Made by a program: the position numbers and the translations under genes
NCBI RefSeq assembly: GCF_023101765.2
Contig: NC_064239.1
Location: 1,922,001-1,986,000 of the forward strand
DNA length: 64,000 nucleotides
Source: Spodoptera frugiperda
Taxonomy: Eukaryota > Arthropoda > Insecta > Lepidoptera > Noctuidae
Direction of reading: 5' to 3'
Shown here: positions 25,645 through 36,985 of the stretch, piece after piece
Position numbering within the stretch: position 1 is the stretch's first letter
How the letters are laid out: each line of letters opens with the position of its first letter
Notes under the pieces: model-generated
The model's input: the letters and a program-made list of their open reading frames with translations, nothing else
Told to the model about the DNA's origin: nothing
Databases searched by the model: none

Positions 25645-25732
25645 ATATCAAACGATAAAAATATAAGTTTGCTACAAAACGTCTTAGTATATCAAACGAT
25701 AAAAATATAAGTTTGCTACAAAACGTCTTAGT
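25645..25732. repeat. Perfect 44-bp tandem duplication
   Basis: The unit starts ATATCAAACGATAAAAATAT, ends AACGTCTTAGT, and occurs exactly twice (25645-25688 and 25689-25732). Confidence 0.95.
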
Positions 25733-26148
25733 ATCACCTTATCCGCTTAAAAATTTCAAAGGCGTCCTCACGTATTTTCAGACAATATTTTCCAGTTTTA
25801 ACTTGAATCGAAAACTTTATGCCCTAGGTATAAAGTGTAACCTTATTAAAAACGTGACTAGGGAATTGATAACATCGTATCCTGGGGAAAATAGTCTGTT
25901 CCATGCTGAACTAAATGGAGCCATTTGCTTGGTTTAAACTCGTGTTTAGTTAACCTTAGATTATATCGCAAAGGTTGTAGGTACATGAATGTGGAGATGA
26001 GCTGGAGTATTTTAATCCTTCTTGCCCAAGTGATATTAAGTTTCATAAAGTGTTTTTGGTTTAATTTGTGCTGTTTAGAACAGTTATTTAACTAAAGAGC
26101 TAAAATTTAAGTCTTTTATTGGATTATCTAGTTAATTTTATATTTTAT

Positions 26149-26261
26149 ATTACATGGGACTTAAAACACAATTGATGAAAACTGAGTGTACATTGTATAG
26201 CGGCATTACGTGCCGTAATGTGCTCTTCTGCCTACCCCTTCGGGGCTAAAAGGCGTGACGT
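26149..26261 (+). repeat. SINE 3'-half fragment, family G
   Basis: TTACATGGGACTTAAAACAC, GTGTACATTGTATAGCGGCA, CTGCCTACCCCTTCGGGGCT and GGCGTGACG match the 3' half of 56580-56845. Confidence 0.7.
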
Positions 26262-27334
26262 TGCAAGTCTAGTTAATTTAAGATATCAATGTTTCTATCT
26301 AATAAAAAACTATGTCACACATACACATTGCCACCAGCATCTTTTATACGTTCTCTTTAAAACATAAAGTAAAAGAAATAGCAAGCATTCTGGCGACCAA
26401 ACTCTCAAAAACCTACAAAGAGCCCCAACTCCATATTAACTCCTACGAAAGTAACCCTCTTACGGAATTGTAAAGGCTCATAACATTAAAGCGAATCATA
26501 TGCTCAAAAATCTCGTTAAAACCGCTAACAATTTCTATACGGGAGCACCGACAAAAATGTGAAAATTTTCGTATAGAGAAGCGACGCTAAAGTTGGCGTT
26601 ACTCGCGTACTGTACAGCGTTTAACAATTTAAACATGAGAAGTCGCGGCTCGCTCCGACGACGACATTTTTGGTGCATGAAATTCAGAGGGGTACAGAAC
26701 TACCCCTAGACACACGTCTATTTCGCAAGTTAGAAGAGCTAGCGAGTGACGAGGCGATTTCGTGACCCTCTCTTGCACTGTCATTGGGTTAAGTTGGGAC
26801 TAATAACTGTCAAATAGGGGATGTAGATTGAACGTTTCTGACAAAAAACTAGAAGTGGTGTTTAAAATCAAAGGCAATGCATTACTTGTACAGATAATTG
26901 TATAGAATAAATGTACTCAGGATCTGACCGTGCGGCCTTTAAAGTAAGCAATTTGAGTTTTATAGGTTGATATGAATGCAATCAGAATTCTTATGATGAA
27001 AATGTAAAGAAAACTTGGCATTGTTTCACAAGTTTAGCTAAAACTAATCGCTTATAGCATATTCCGTTCGCTTAGTAGGAAAGTTTTATGTAATACTAGG
27101 CAAGTATTCTCTTATTTTTACTACGGGGCCGCTTCGGGACGGTAGTATGCGACATGAGACGTTAGTATGCCGCTGAGGAAATGTTGCCTTATAATGTTAA
27201 TATGTTGCATAATATCGTCGAAAATTCAGAGGTGACTGGTGAGCGGAATTTTCGTAATATCTGTACTCTTTTGGCATTCAAAATGTTGTGTAGTTTTGAA
27301 TATTATGAGGAGTTATTTGATTCTTAAGTGAGTT

Positions 27335-27384
27335 AGTTTGTTATAGTTTGTTATAGGCTATGTTTAGCCTATGTTTAGCCTTGT
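27335..27384. repeat. Stepwise short tandem duplications
   Basis: GTTTGTTATA occurs twice in tandem and is followed by two copies of an 11-bp unit (GGCTATGTTTA, then GCCTATGTTTA, then GCC). Confidence 0.85.
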
Positions 27385-28157
27385 ACTCATATTTTTCTAG
27401 GAACTAGTAGTAGAAATGGAATGTTGAGTGGCCGGTTAGTGGATGCTTGTTATTTGTTTTCCATGTAACGGAATACAATATCGGCTTATATTACTAAAAG
27501 CTTTCCCAACAACATTATCTAAATATAGTTTATTGTAAGATGATTCTTTCATCTTATAATAAAAAGAAATACATCGATTGCCCTCTCCTTTCCTTCCTAC
27601 CTTTGTTCCAGTAATTTGGCCGAACTAATTACGCTAATTACCTCTTTTGTCCCGATAATCTCAAAGGTCTTTTTCCTTTCTAGCGATGGCTCTTTTAGTA
27701 CCTTTCTAATGACGACGATCATTTTGTTCAGTAGCAACGCTATTAACTGTTGTCGACAATTATCTTAGGTATCTTCAAGGGAGTTTAGTTCTTAAGACGT
27801 TCAGTTATAGAGATTTGATATTTATATCATATCTTTTGTCTAAGCTTTATGAGGGTTTCATAATTACTCGACTGATGAGAAATCGATCTCTGTGAATGTA
27901 ATTACGTCATAATTACAAGAGCTAATGACAATGGGCTTGAATAATAGAAATGTCTGATTTCTACGTTATTGGTCTAGCTGTTTCAACATGTTACTATGTC
28001 GTTTGTGTGAATAACGAATGAAAATAAAAAAGAATGAGTACCGTAGGTAATCGTGACCTTATTATAAATCCCTTCTCCATCTTTCTCCAATCTATCCACC
28101 TACTATTTTAGTCACACACCTATTCCAAATACTATTGCATCAAAATCTTCAACTGAC

Positions 28158-28361
28158 CTGAGCATCATCCTGTGAGAAGATAGCATCGAAGGCGAACATC
28201 TTCGGTGCAGCCACGCCGACCTTCCGATCCTCAGGAGCGGTGGCAGCTGGTGCAGTCTCACACAGGCTCACTTGCTTCTTACGTTTGTCCATTGAGAAGG
28301 TCTGTGTGCCACTGGTGAAAGGCCCTTCTCCTGATGCCCCAACTCGAAGCATCACTTTGAC
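28158..28361 (-). CDS. Kif26: Kif26 coding exon 2: start of motor domain
   Basis: Sixty-eight complete codons, phase 0 at both ends (residues 8-75 of the model). The acceptor is a pyrimidine-rich run ending TATTCCAG|GTC and the donor is CAG|GTCAGT. It begins VKVMLRVG, the first beta strand of the kinesin core in its KIF26 form, continues through a loop with MDKRKKQVSL, and ends PKMFAFDAIFSQDDAQ, which matches the KIF26 MFAFDA segment where ordinary kinesins have a FxFDxVF-type motif. The segment between (residues about 44-62) is rich in Ala, Thr and Pro and is probably a surface loop. A 23 kb intron lies upstream on the transcript and an 8.2 kb intron downstream. Confidence 0.9.
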
Positions 28362-28480
28362 CTGGAATAGAAAGGTAGAATTAGTTTTGTTGGTCTGAAG
28401 AAGATGCCAAATTGTCTTCAGATAGAGTGTTATAAATAAGAATTTGATTTGTTTTTAAAATGTTGCTCCACTTTAAAATT

Positions 28481-28560
28481 TTCTTCTGTGTCGTGGGTGC
28501 GTTTACAAATGTACAAGTTCACATACACATGACACCCAGACCCGAAACTACAATTATCAG
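28481..28560 (-). repeat. SINE body fragment, family B
   Basis: The plus strand reads GTGTCGTGGGTGCGTTTACA, ACAAGTTCACATACACATGA and CACCCAGACCCGAAAC, nearly the same as the 61079-61236 copy. The tRNA-like head is missing. It lies 120 bp from Kif26 exon 2. Confidence 0.7.
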
Positions 28561-29073
28561 ATATAGATTATCTGATGTATTACCAAGTAGAATGTAAAAT
28601 ATTTAGATACGATTTTTACTGGTTCTGTAACAATATCACTCTTTTCCACTCGGAGAAGTCACAATATATGGTTGCAAAGTTGTTTTTCATATTCAATAAC
28701 TACTCACAAAAAAGAAAACTACCAAAAAACGGATCTAACAAATCCGATACCCTTTGTCTAGTCATCCTTTTATCAAAATATTCCATCAAAAGTCCATTCT
28801 GTTAGGTTGGAACTTCACAAACTAACCACGAATGTCGGGCGTGAGTACCGAGTAGTCTCGAGCGTAACGAACCGTTTACACACATAAGCTTTGAGTCAAA
28901 GCCGAGTGAGCGCGCGATGAATGACGAACAACGCGATATAGGCGTCAACACTAAACGGCAGTGCATATTGTGTAAGTGGCATGAATAGAGAATGTTTTTG
29001 TTTAATCGAGTTTAAAAATGGAAGATAGAGGATTCTCTTCTCTTTTACACCATCTTCTCAAAGAATACCGGTG

Positions 29074-29213
29074 TTTTTTTTTTTTGAGGCGAGCAAATTA
29101 TCGAATGCCTTCTCCCGTCTTGGGCGAGGCAAGAGGGAGTGTCAGACTTTTACAGCCTAAAAACCACCTGATCCCTGTCACCTGTCACCTGTCCCAGTCT
29201 GCAGCTCCGGGTC
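29074..29213 (-). mobile_element. Poly(A)-ended retroelement, family C, with target-site duplication
   Basis: Minus-orientation copy: a T run at the left, then CGAATGCCTTCTCCCGTCTT, GGCGAGGCAAGAGGGAGTGT, and the element start (GTCTGCAGCTCCGG) at the right. Flanks AGAATACCGGTG (29062-29073) and AGAATACCAGTG (29214-29225) match at 11 of 12 bases. A piece of the middle is deleted. Confidence 0.8.
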
Positions 29214-31221
29214 AGAATACCAGTGTAAAGGTACGAATAGACTACAACACAAATTCTGTACTGTTCACACTTACATGGATGGTGCGACACTAATTATCGT
29301 GTCACAATTCCCAATTACAGACACTCGTGGTTACACAGACCCATTCGATTTATACTCTACTCTACTCTATAGAGTGTATAGTGTGTCTATTCCTACCTTA
29401 ACGTTACTGTGTTTCATACAATAAGAGACTCAACTCAACCCACTGTTCGATTACGCTATCATTTTCAGGAAGTCTTCGTTCCTAGTTCCCTATTTTTTTT
29501 AACGTTGATAAGTCTGCGTTTGGCCCCCAACCTGCTTACTGCAGGACAGCGAAGCGAAAATGTGGCCGAAGATGGAGCACACAGACTTAGAAATATGGTC
29601 CCCAACGCGTTTGTGACACTACTGGGACAGTTTTATTTTAATTAGGGACTTTTATACAAGGTGTATGCCAGTCTCATCGGATCTTATAAACTTACTAACT
29701 ACTTTTTAATTAATAGACCATGGGAATTGTATGTGTTTGCTTACTTTTATTGCTTTAACTATATCGACAGCAGTAAATAATAAAAAAAAAACTTTTGACA
29801 TAAGTACCTACTAGAATGAGAGTGCATCTCTGTATTTGATTTTCCTTTACGCGAGCTTAAGTTACTATAAATATCTTATCTCGTACAACGTCAACGCCGT
29901 CGCTTTATTAATACCACTATGAAACTTGGCTTTAATGTCAATATTATGAAAGTTTATCTAATCACGACACAATGGCACACCGCTTGTGTTTTATAGTGTA
30001 CACTTATAATAATATATGATGAAGGAAGCATCGAGTATGTTTTGAGTGATCGCTGTCAGAAATGTGTGCAAAAAGTAAAGAAGTTTGAGTAAGTAGACTT
30101 AAATTGGGAACTAATTTCTTTTAAGGAAACTAGTGAATAATTTGTTACCCAAAAATGTTGCGTTCTGGTATCTCTGCGTACACAATTGTTGGTCACATTT
30201 TGTTTAAACTTCACTTTTACTAGTATTTTATTTCACTTAATATTTATTTGCACTTAACTATAAATAAATCATTATTGTAAAATGTCCGCAAAATTAAAAA
30301 CAAAATGCTCTCATTTTTTTTTCTGTTTATAAAATCCCGCGATTTTTATATTTCGAACGCATCGCGAAAAAAAAATCACTCGTGGCTGTAGTACCTACTG
30401 GCCAGTATTTTTGAATTTACTAATACTTATATACCATAAATAAAAACTTTTTGTATAATACATTTTTTCATGTTATGATAAATAAAATGAATATAGCTTA
30501 TAGTATTTTTTTTTTTTACTTAATCTTAATATAATCAATTCTTATTACATTTTAGTTTTCAGATCACGTTCAGCCCTTATCCCAATTACGCATTTTCTTA
30601 CTCCATGCCGGTAACTACATAAACTAGTTACGAATAGTTATAGTTACGATTAGTTGCGTAACTTGGAGTTCGTCTCGCGTATCATGAGATGTAATTAGTT
30701 TAGAATTAATTACACCTGCGTTGTCTAATGTTGTATGTTAGTGACTCGCTGATTGGGGGATGGCGTAAACGATTCTTGTTTGTTGTTTATTGTCGGTGTT
30801 GTTGTTTGTGAATATTTTTATTGGAACATGTGTACGTATGGAATTAACTATGAAAAAAGTAGGAATTATATTAGAGAGTAGAATTAAAATTTTAAGTTTT
30901 ATTTATATAAATTTTCGGTCACCAAGACTGAACTGTACTACTGTTAGTATGAGTTAGCTTTACGTTTCAAATAATCGAAACGAGAGCGCATTCGGCGCGT
31001 TCAATACAAACAATGCTTAAAATACCTTTGAAGAGATCTCTCTTTATATAATTTCCACATACACATATTACCTGTACGTACCTATACCAATACGTGAGGT
31101 ATCTTTAATTAACGCTCCACGGATGCCATTACGTAATTAGTTCAATGCGTATGTGACGGGGTTGCTCAATAATAAACCCCATAATATGAACATTTGTTAA
31201 TTGAGAATGGATTATGTAAGA

Positions 31222-31273
31222 CTGCACAGTTGGCGCAGTGGCTGGGCAACTGGCTGCCGTGCAACGTGTCGCG
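31222..31273 (+). repeat. SINE head fragment, family B
   Basis: GCACAGTTGGCGCAGTGGCT, then GGGCAACTGGCTGCCGTGCA, matches the tRNA-like head of family B in plus orientation. It is cut before the B box, where family A sequence begins. Confidence 0.65.
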
Positions 31274-31420
31274 GACCTGATGGTAAGCGATCGCCACCGC
31301 CCACGGAGAAACACTTTGTGTGCATTACAACAAGTGCGTCGCCGGCCTTTTGGGGGTTAGGAATTTAAGGGTTGTTGGGGAATCGGAGATTAAGAAGATG
31401 GGGAAGGGGCCAATTGGTTG
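31274..31420 (-). repeat. Family A fragment inside a three-part composite
   Basis: GACCTGATGGTAAGCGATCG, then a degraded CCCACGGAG region, GCCGGCCTTTTGGGGGTTAG and GAATTTAAGGGTTGTTGGGG. It is joined to a family B head on the left and a family C tail on the right. Confidence 0.7.
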
Positions 31421-31427
31421 TCATGTC

Positions 31428-31486
31428 GGTTTTCTGACGCCTCACCTAAGGCAGGAGAAGTCATTGGATGATTTTGTTTCCTCAAA
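31428..31486 (+). repeat. Family C retroelement tail fragment
   Basis: CGCCTCACCTAAGGCAGGAG, then AAGTCATTGGATGATTTTG and TTTCCTCAAAAA, matches the 3' end of family C (compare 59359-59508). Confidence 0.6.
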
Positions 31487-31985
31487 AATGAACCTCTTAT
31501 TTTGCAAAGTCAAGCAGCGGACTGTTAAAGGCCTAATTTTATTTACTCGTATCTATTTTTGTCTCAATTCCTAATTACCTTTTTTCTAACCAAAAGCAAT
31601 TACACACAGAAGCAATAGAAATAAATTAGTGACTAATTAGATAGTCTTAATTTAATCTGGCTAATGAGGTATTGATGGTTTGGGCTTATAGGCTGCAATC
31701 GGAGCCCTAATTCGGAGTTAGTTACCGTTAATAATTTAGCAAATGGTCTCTACTGTAAATTAGTGGGCCATTGCACAAGAATTGGTAATTAGTGTTATGT
31801 AATTAGGTATTAGTAGATACGTAATGAACTTACATTGATAATATCATGATTATTCTTTTGTAAAGGGGTAAGTAATTGCACCGTTGGAAAAGTGCTTCTA
31901 TGTGACTGCCAGGCAAGGAGATTTTGGAGTCGGGCTATTTTATAGAATTCATTCCGGAGTATAAAATTGTACCCGGTAAATATTC

Positions 31986-32102
31986 CAAAGTCAAAGTCAA
32001 AATCATTTATTCCAATTAAACCATATACTTAGATATTTTTGAAACGTCAACAAAGAAAGAAATAAATAATAGTCTGTCAGTCTGTCCGTCAGTGAAGCTA
32101 GG
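31986..32102 (-). repeat. LINE 3'-end fragment, family H (CR1/Zenon-like)
   Basis: On the plus strand AAAGTCAAAGTCAAAATCAT leads into TTATTCCAATTAAACCATA, AAATAAATAATAGTCTGTCA and GTCCGTCAGTGAAGCTAGG. The TTTGACTTTGACTT tail on the minus strand is a usual 3' end of lepidopteran CR1-type LINEs. Confidence 0.65.
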
Positions 32103-34744
32103 TAATAAGACACATATTACATGAACGTGATAACATAACATAATTGGGTGAAAAGGGGGCGTTGTGTAGATGTGAGTTACGCATTGTAATCAGAGGTAAA
32201 ATAATAAAGGAGTGGGTCGAGGTACACAATGTGTACTAAAAAGGACAAAATAATGTAATTTTAGACCACGTCAACATTACATTCAAACATAACCATTTCG
32301 TAATGTGAAGGAAACCAAAGAAATACTATAATAAAGGTTACTATGTGACGCTCTTTTCTGCTTAGGTACATAAAAGGACAAAAGCGTGAGTTTTATGTAC
32401 ATATGTGTATGTAAAATGTAAGTATGTACATTCATTTAGAATTCCGTTTGTTCAGGACTAGGGAAGCAACAGTACAATGCTCTTTTAATAAAGGCTCTAT
32501 TTATAAAAGACACATACATTTCTTCAATCGATTTTAATCTCTATTTCTTTTGTATTTAAAGTTGAAATTTCAGTGAAGGAATATGAAATATTGGTATACG
32601 TTGACCCGCCTGATGAAACCTTACAATATTTTATGTATCGAAATATTTTCCTTAGTTTATTTTTTCCGGAAAATTCCAATTTTCATGTAGGTGTAAGTCA
32701 AAGGTCAAGTATCTGATTTCTGTATAAAAGTTTGATAGCTTACTGAAGTAATTTCGATTTTGTATAACTTTGAATGGATTTTTATTTATTAATAGAAGAC
32801 TTTTTGATTGGACATTTTGCCTAGAAAGGTCGCCTTTTCAAGGTAGTTGTTTTATTAAGATTGTCGAGAAGCCATTTTAAATATCTTTTGCGTTTTTTTT
32901 TATAATATGTCAAATTGTATTGGGTTTATAACTAGTAACTTTCTTAAATCTAGCACTTTCGCCGAAAAGTTTAATTAAAAAATCCTAAAAATAAAATTGA
33001 ACATCGAAAACACTCAACCATTCTTCTTTTAAAACTTCGTTCCTCTAAATCCACACACGCTATCGCTACATCCCCTTTATTATTTGCAAATGGCAACACA
33101 GAGAACTGTCAAAAACGCTTTTAAATTTCAATTAGAGTAAGGATTTGGAGTCAATGGAGCGTTTGATTCGAGCCTGCAGCAGACCGGCTAAATCCCTCTA
33201 AGCTGGCTGACTGACGGACCGCGCGGGCGATACCGCGTTGTCGCAAGTTCGCAACGTGTGCGCCCGCCCTTAGCAAAAATTAATATTGATGTTGAAAGAG
33301 ATGTAAATTATTTTTGTTAAATATTAATTGGTATTTGTTTGTCTTGTAGATGATTAATTGGTAGATAATAAGTGATATTGTGTTGATTCGGTTGATAATG
33401 GGCTTTATTTTGCAGTAATAGTAAGCAAATAATTATTATTTGGTAATTAAGTAATAAATTTATTATTTATTTTTACATGAACGCAAATTTATTCCCGTGC
33501 CTCCTATACAATATATCAGTTATTTTAGCGTAAAATAAATCATCACAAAATAAATCACTTATTTTATTTTTAATAATTTAGACAATCATACAGGCTTCGG
33601 TCTCTTTCTATAAAATTATAAAATTAAATAATAATTTATAAAATTGTTTACACTGGTGCACTTGTAACATTTGATCGAGCTAATCGTATCGGATCGGGTG
33701 GGTGGCACCGTTGACGACTAAATCCCAAAATCCTGAGTGACGCGCGTCCCTGTGCGAGAGATATCGCGCTAACGCACGCCGCGCGTCGCTGCGTGTGTAC
33801 TAAGCTTTATGACATTGTGAACAGGACTTTTTTTAATTTTTGGTTATACTGGTTAGTCGAGATCTTACTTTACAAAGTTAGTAGGTTCCATAAAATAAAT
33901 ATTTCATATTATGAATTAATTGACAACTTAAACTCACACTCGACGATATACAATGAAAGCACAGTGACACATAATTTATATATTTGTTGAAATACCAGCT
34001 GTGTTTATCATCATATTCAGTTCACTTTTATTATGATTTCCTCATAAACTAAACATACACATTCAATAGTTATGTTAATATCCAATCTCTAACGTAGATC
34101 GAAAAATAACTCTATCGGGAATAATCTCCAACCCATAATATTTACTAGATATTCATGATTTCTTACAAGCAAACCAAATCCTGCACAATAATAATAATAT
34201 GTAGATGAAATATTATTCAGACGGACGAAATGACAAACAGCCCGCCATCCGCCATTTTGTGGCGAAAAAAAAAACAAATCTTGTCGTTGAAGAAATGTCA
34301 TTTGTTTTTTTTTCGTCAGTCGGTGTAAACGAGAATCTCATTTGTTTATGATAAGGATTTTACGCGGGATAATTTATGCAAATGATTTGTTTGGATACGT
34401 TTGTAATTAGGTTTTTTGTTTTTTTTTCTTTGCTTTATTGGTGTCGTCGCTGCGTTGGGAAGGGGACTTATTAAAATGTAAATTATCTATGTATTTGGTG
34501 AGGCTCGTTTGTCTTTTTTTGTAAGGCCCTGTTGTCAAATATAGTTCGTTACTTCAGCGTTTGGCAACTTGTTAAGGAAGTTTCTAAAAGATTTTTCCAA
34601 AACCTATTATTTTCTAAGAAACTTCTTGCATCTGTTAAAATGTGGCCTCCTAACTATGAATTAAACCATAACTTGAGTGTTATACATGTTGCAATGTGAA
34701 GACTTAGGGAGGACAAGAAGGAGACGTGTTATTTGTATTTAGTG

Positions 34745-34865
34745 ACTGACTTTCAGAGACATTTAATGGTTACTTAAACTATTCTTTACTAACGATTTTG
34801 TTCCGAAAACTATTGCTAAGGATTCGGCTAAGTTACCATTAAATGACTTTGAATACGCCGGTTAT
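34745..34865. mobile_element. Hairpin MITE, family E copy 2
   Basis: TTTCAGAGACATTTAATGGT, TTACTTAAACTATTC, TTGCTAAGGATTCGGCTAAG and ACCATTAAATGACTTTGAAT align along the length of the 4409-4533 element. The outer ends are more decayed. Confidence 0.7.
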
Positions 34866-35675
34866 ACTACTAACTTACGCTACTTATAAAGGGTGAGGTG
34901 TCACACACTACAAATTGTACTTTATAAATATATAGGTAATTACTAGAGTCACACATCACACATAGACATCATGATAACAAACACAAATAAAATACACCCA
35001 ACAATAATGTGCAAACATAACTATAAACATTACGGGACGTAGCCCTACCGTTCTACATCATACCCTAGTTCCTGGGCCCATTCAGGTAATTTATGTATAA
35101 CTTGTATAATATATGCCACTTGACAATGTAACTTCATATCTTCAGCAATATTGCGTTCCGAGATTTTGTAAGATAGGGGAAATAAAGTTTTCCCCCGTCC
35201 CATATATTTGCGGTCTCGCCTCAAGCGATGTGACTTCGGTACCCCAGTGTTGCCAGTATATCGTAAGAAATTGCTACCGCAAATTGGTAGGCTGGTTGCT
35301 TAAATAGTTTTACGTTAAAGTTGTATTGTTGGACTGAATTTTGTGTGTCTATTTTAAGTAGTATGTTGTACAGTATTTCTTATTATATAATGGGCACTGC
35401 TTTGTTGGATTCGGGTATGATTATGGGTAGTGCAAAGTGTTATTTGTTTTTTTCCAGATTTTCCGTACTTGCACTGATACTGGATTTGTACAAAGTATAT
35501 CTTTGACAGTATACTAAACTTCTAAGATATAATATTAACAAGATTCATAATATATTAGACAAAAGTGTGTATATGCATGCTACAAGGTCTATTCTTTTGA
35601 GATATAAGAAATGACATGTTAATAATTCTCTTAAATAAAAAAAGAAATGTTCTTTTTGTACGGTAACTTCTTAAA

Positions 35676-35907
35676 CTATACAGGGTGTAAGCGGAACGCT
35701 CCCAAAAGTCGCAAACAGGTGATGGTAAAAAACGTGTATTATTTAAAAAAATAAAGAATTCAATGTTTATTTTAAGTAATAATAGTTGTAATCTAATGCT
35801 GAATTTTAATATAGCATGAATAATACAAACACAAAAACGATTAAAATTATAAAAACATAAACAATTTGTGGCGTTTTTCGGGAGCGTTGCGTTTACACCC
35901 TGTATAG
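35676..35907. mobile_element. MITE with ACAGGGTG termini, family I
   Basis: Left end CTATACAGGGTGTAAGCGGA, then ACGCTCCC. The right end complemented reads CTATACAGGGTGTAAACGCA, then ACGCTCCC. The interior (about 175 bp) is AT-rich with no coding. The TA at the ends suggests a Tc1/mariner-type TA target. Confidence 0.75.
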
Positions 35908-36133
35908 AAAAGTTGAGCAACATTGCAGTGTTTATGGTCAGTATTATGGTGTGAAGTTGCAAATGAGTCTGCAACTTGACAACTTTTGTTTACAAACACC
36001 GTTGGAGGGTATTTCTCTCAAAGGACCATGTCTTTGAGGAAAGTTAGCGATAGAGCGCTTTTCAAAATATTTTGGTTTAGGAATTAAATAATGAAATTAC
36101 TACATAAACAGACGATGAGATGGATTCTACAAT

Positions 36134-36278
36134 ATTAACTAAAAATCACGATTTACGCACGTAAATTAATGAAGCGCGTCTGCGCACGCTAGTCATGATG
36201 AAGAGCCCTTTTGTGACTCGAATCTAGTAGAGCTTTTCTCCATTCATTTATGTGAATAAACCGTGATTTTTAGTTAAT
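36134..36278. mobile_element. Hairpin MITE, family K
   Basis: Terminal inverted repeats ATTAACTAAAAATCACG (36134-36150) and CGTGATTTTTAGTTAAT (36262-36278) are perfect complements over 17 bp. The centre has GAATCTAGTAGAGCTTTTCT, shared in complement with 59831-59905. Confidence 0.75.
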
Positions 36279-36823
36279 TTAGTATGTCTCACAATAGTTA
36301 TTATAGGATTCTACTATTTAGAAAGCACAAATATTCATAGATTTTCAACAAAACAAAACGTACAATTAGAAAACGAGGCAGAAGTACTCATAAGTAATAA
36401 TCTATAGACAAACCAAAACTTGTAACTAGAATACGACATTTTTACAACACCCTTACAAAAACAGTATAAATCTTAGAAACCACGAGTCTGGCAACTCGAG
36501 TCGTATATTTTCGACATTATTCGTAGAGAATTTAAATTTCGAATGGGCTTGGAGGCGGGCGCGTCGATCGTGACGTTGCGCGCGCGTCCATGCATAAAAT
36601 TAAACTTGGATAATGAGCCGTTGAACATTTCTGCGCCTTCAATGTGTTAAGCTGAGAAATTTGCGCCATAACTTTAGCTTTTTGCGACTTTTTAAAAAAA
36701 ATGGTGGTAGTCTTTCAAACTGGATGTGTAGTAATTTAGTCGTTAATAAAGTGTATTGTCCAATTTCACAGTCTTAAGATATTTTGCTTTGGGATTGTAC
36801 AAGTAGGTGTACTTCAGTTACAG

Positions 36824-36985
36824 GCTTTTTTTTGAGGAGGGAAAATCATCCAATGACTTCTCCCGTCCTGTGCGAGGCGAGAGGGAGTACCTGACTCTTC
36901 CTGACTAAAGAACACCCCGTTCCTACTCCTGCTTGTCGAGCCGGAGCCCCGGTAAACACGCTAGGTAGTCCGCAGTTCTGGATCG
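36824..36985 (-). repeat. Retroelement copy, family C
   Basis: Nearly complete: T run, TCATCCAATGACTTCTCCCG, GCGAGGCGAGAGGGAGTACC, CCCGTTCCTACTCCTGCTTG, GAGCCGGAGCCCCGGTAAAC and GTAGTCCGCAGTTCTGG. No clear target-site duplication. Confidence 0.8.

Larger units (their letters stand above)
19941..28157 (-). other. Kif26 intron 2 (8.2 kb)
   Basis: GT-AG intron between the first motor exon and the P-loop exon. Recognised contents are repeat remnants at about 21711-21870, 22474-22685, 23271-23405 and 26149-26261, a 44-bp tandem duplication at 25645-25732 and a GC-rich patch at about 23939-24035, each listed separately. A short similarity between 20570-20615 and 21617-21665 (GGACTTAAGGTG followed by an AGATTRGAGGG-like string) suggests a further decayed dispersed repeat. 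The remaining sequence is AT-rich with nothing I can name. Confidence 0.85.

Noticed and set aside
33700..33800. CG-richer patch (GCGCGCGTCC...CGCGCGTCGC) as a CpG-island promoter
   Set aside because: It is short, has no nearby exon and lies in ordinary intron. Similar short patches occur at 36550-36600 and 57000-57065.
35555..35974. 139-codon minus-strand frame
   Set aside because: It runs through the MITE at 35676-35907 and is hydrophobic by AT-rich composition only; no family recognised.
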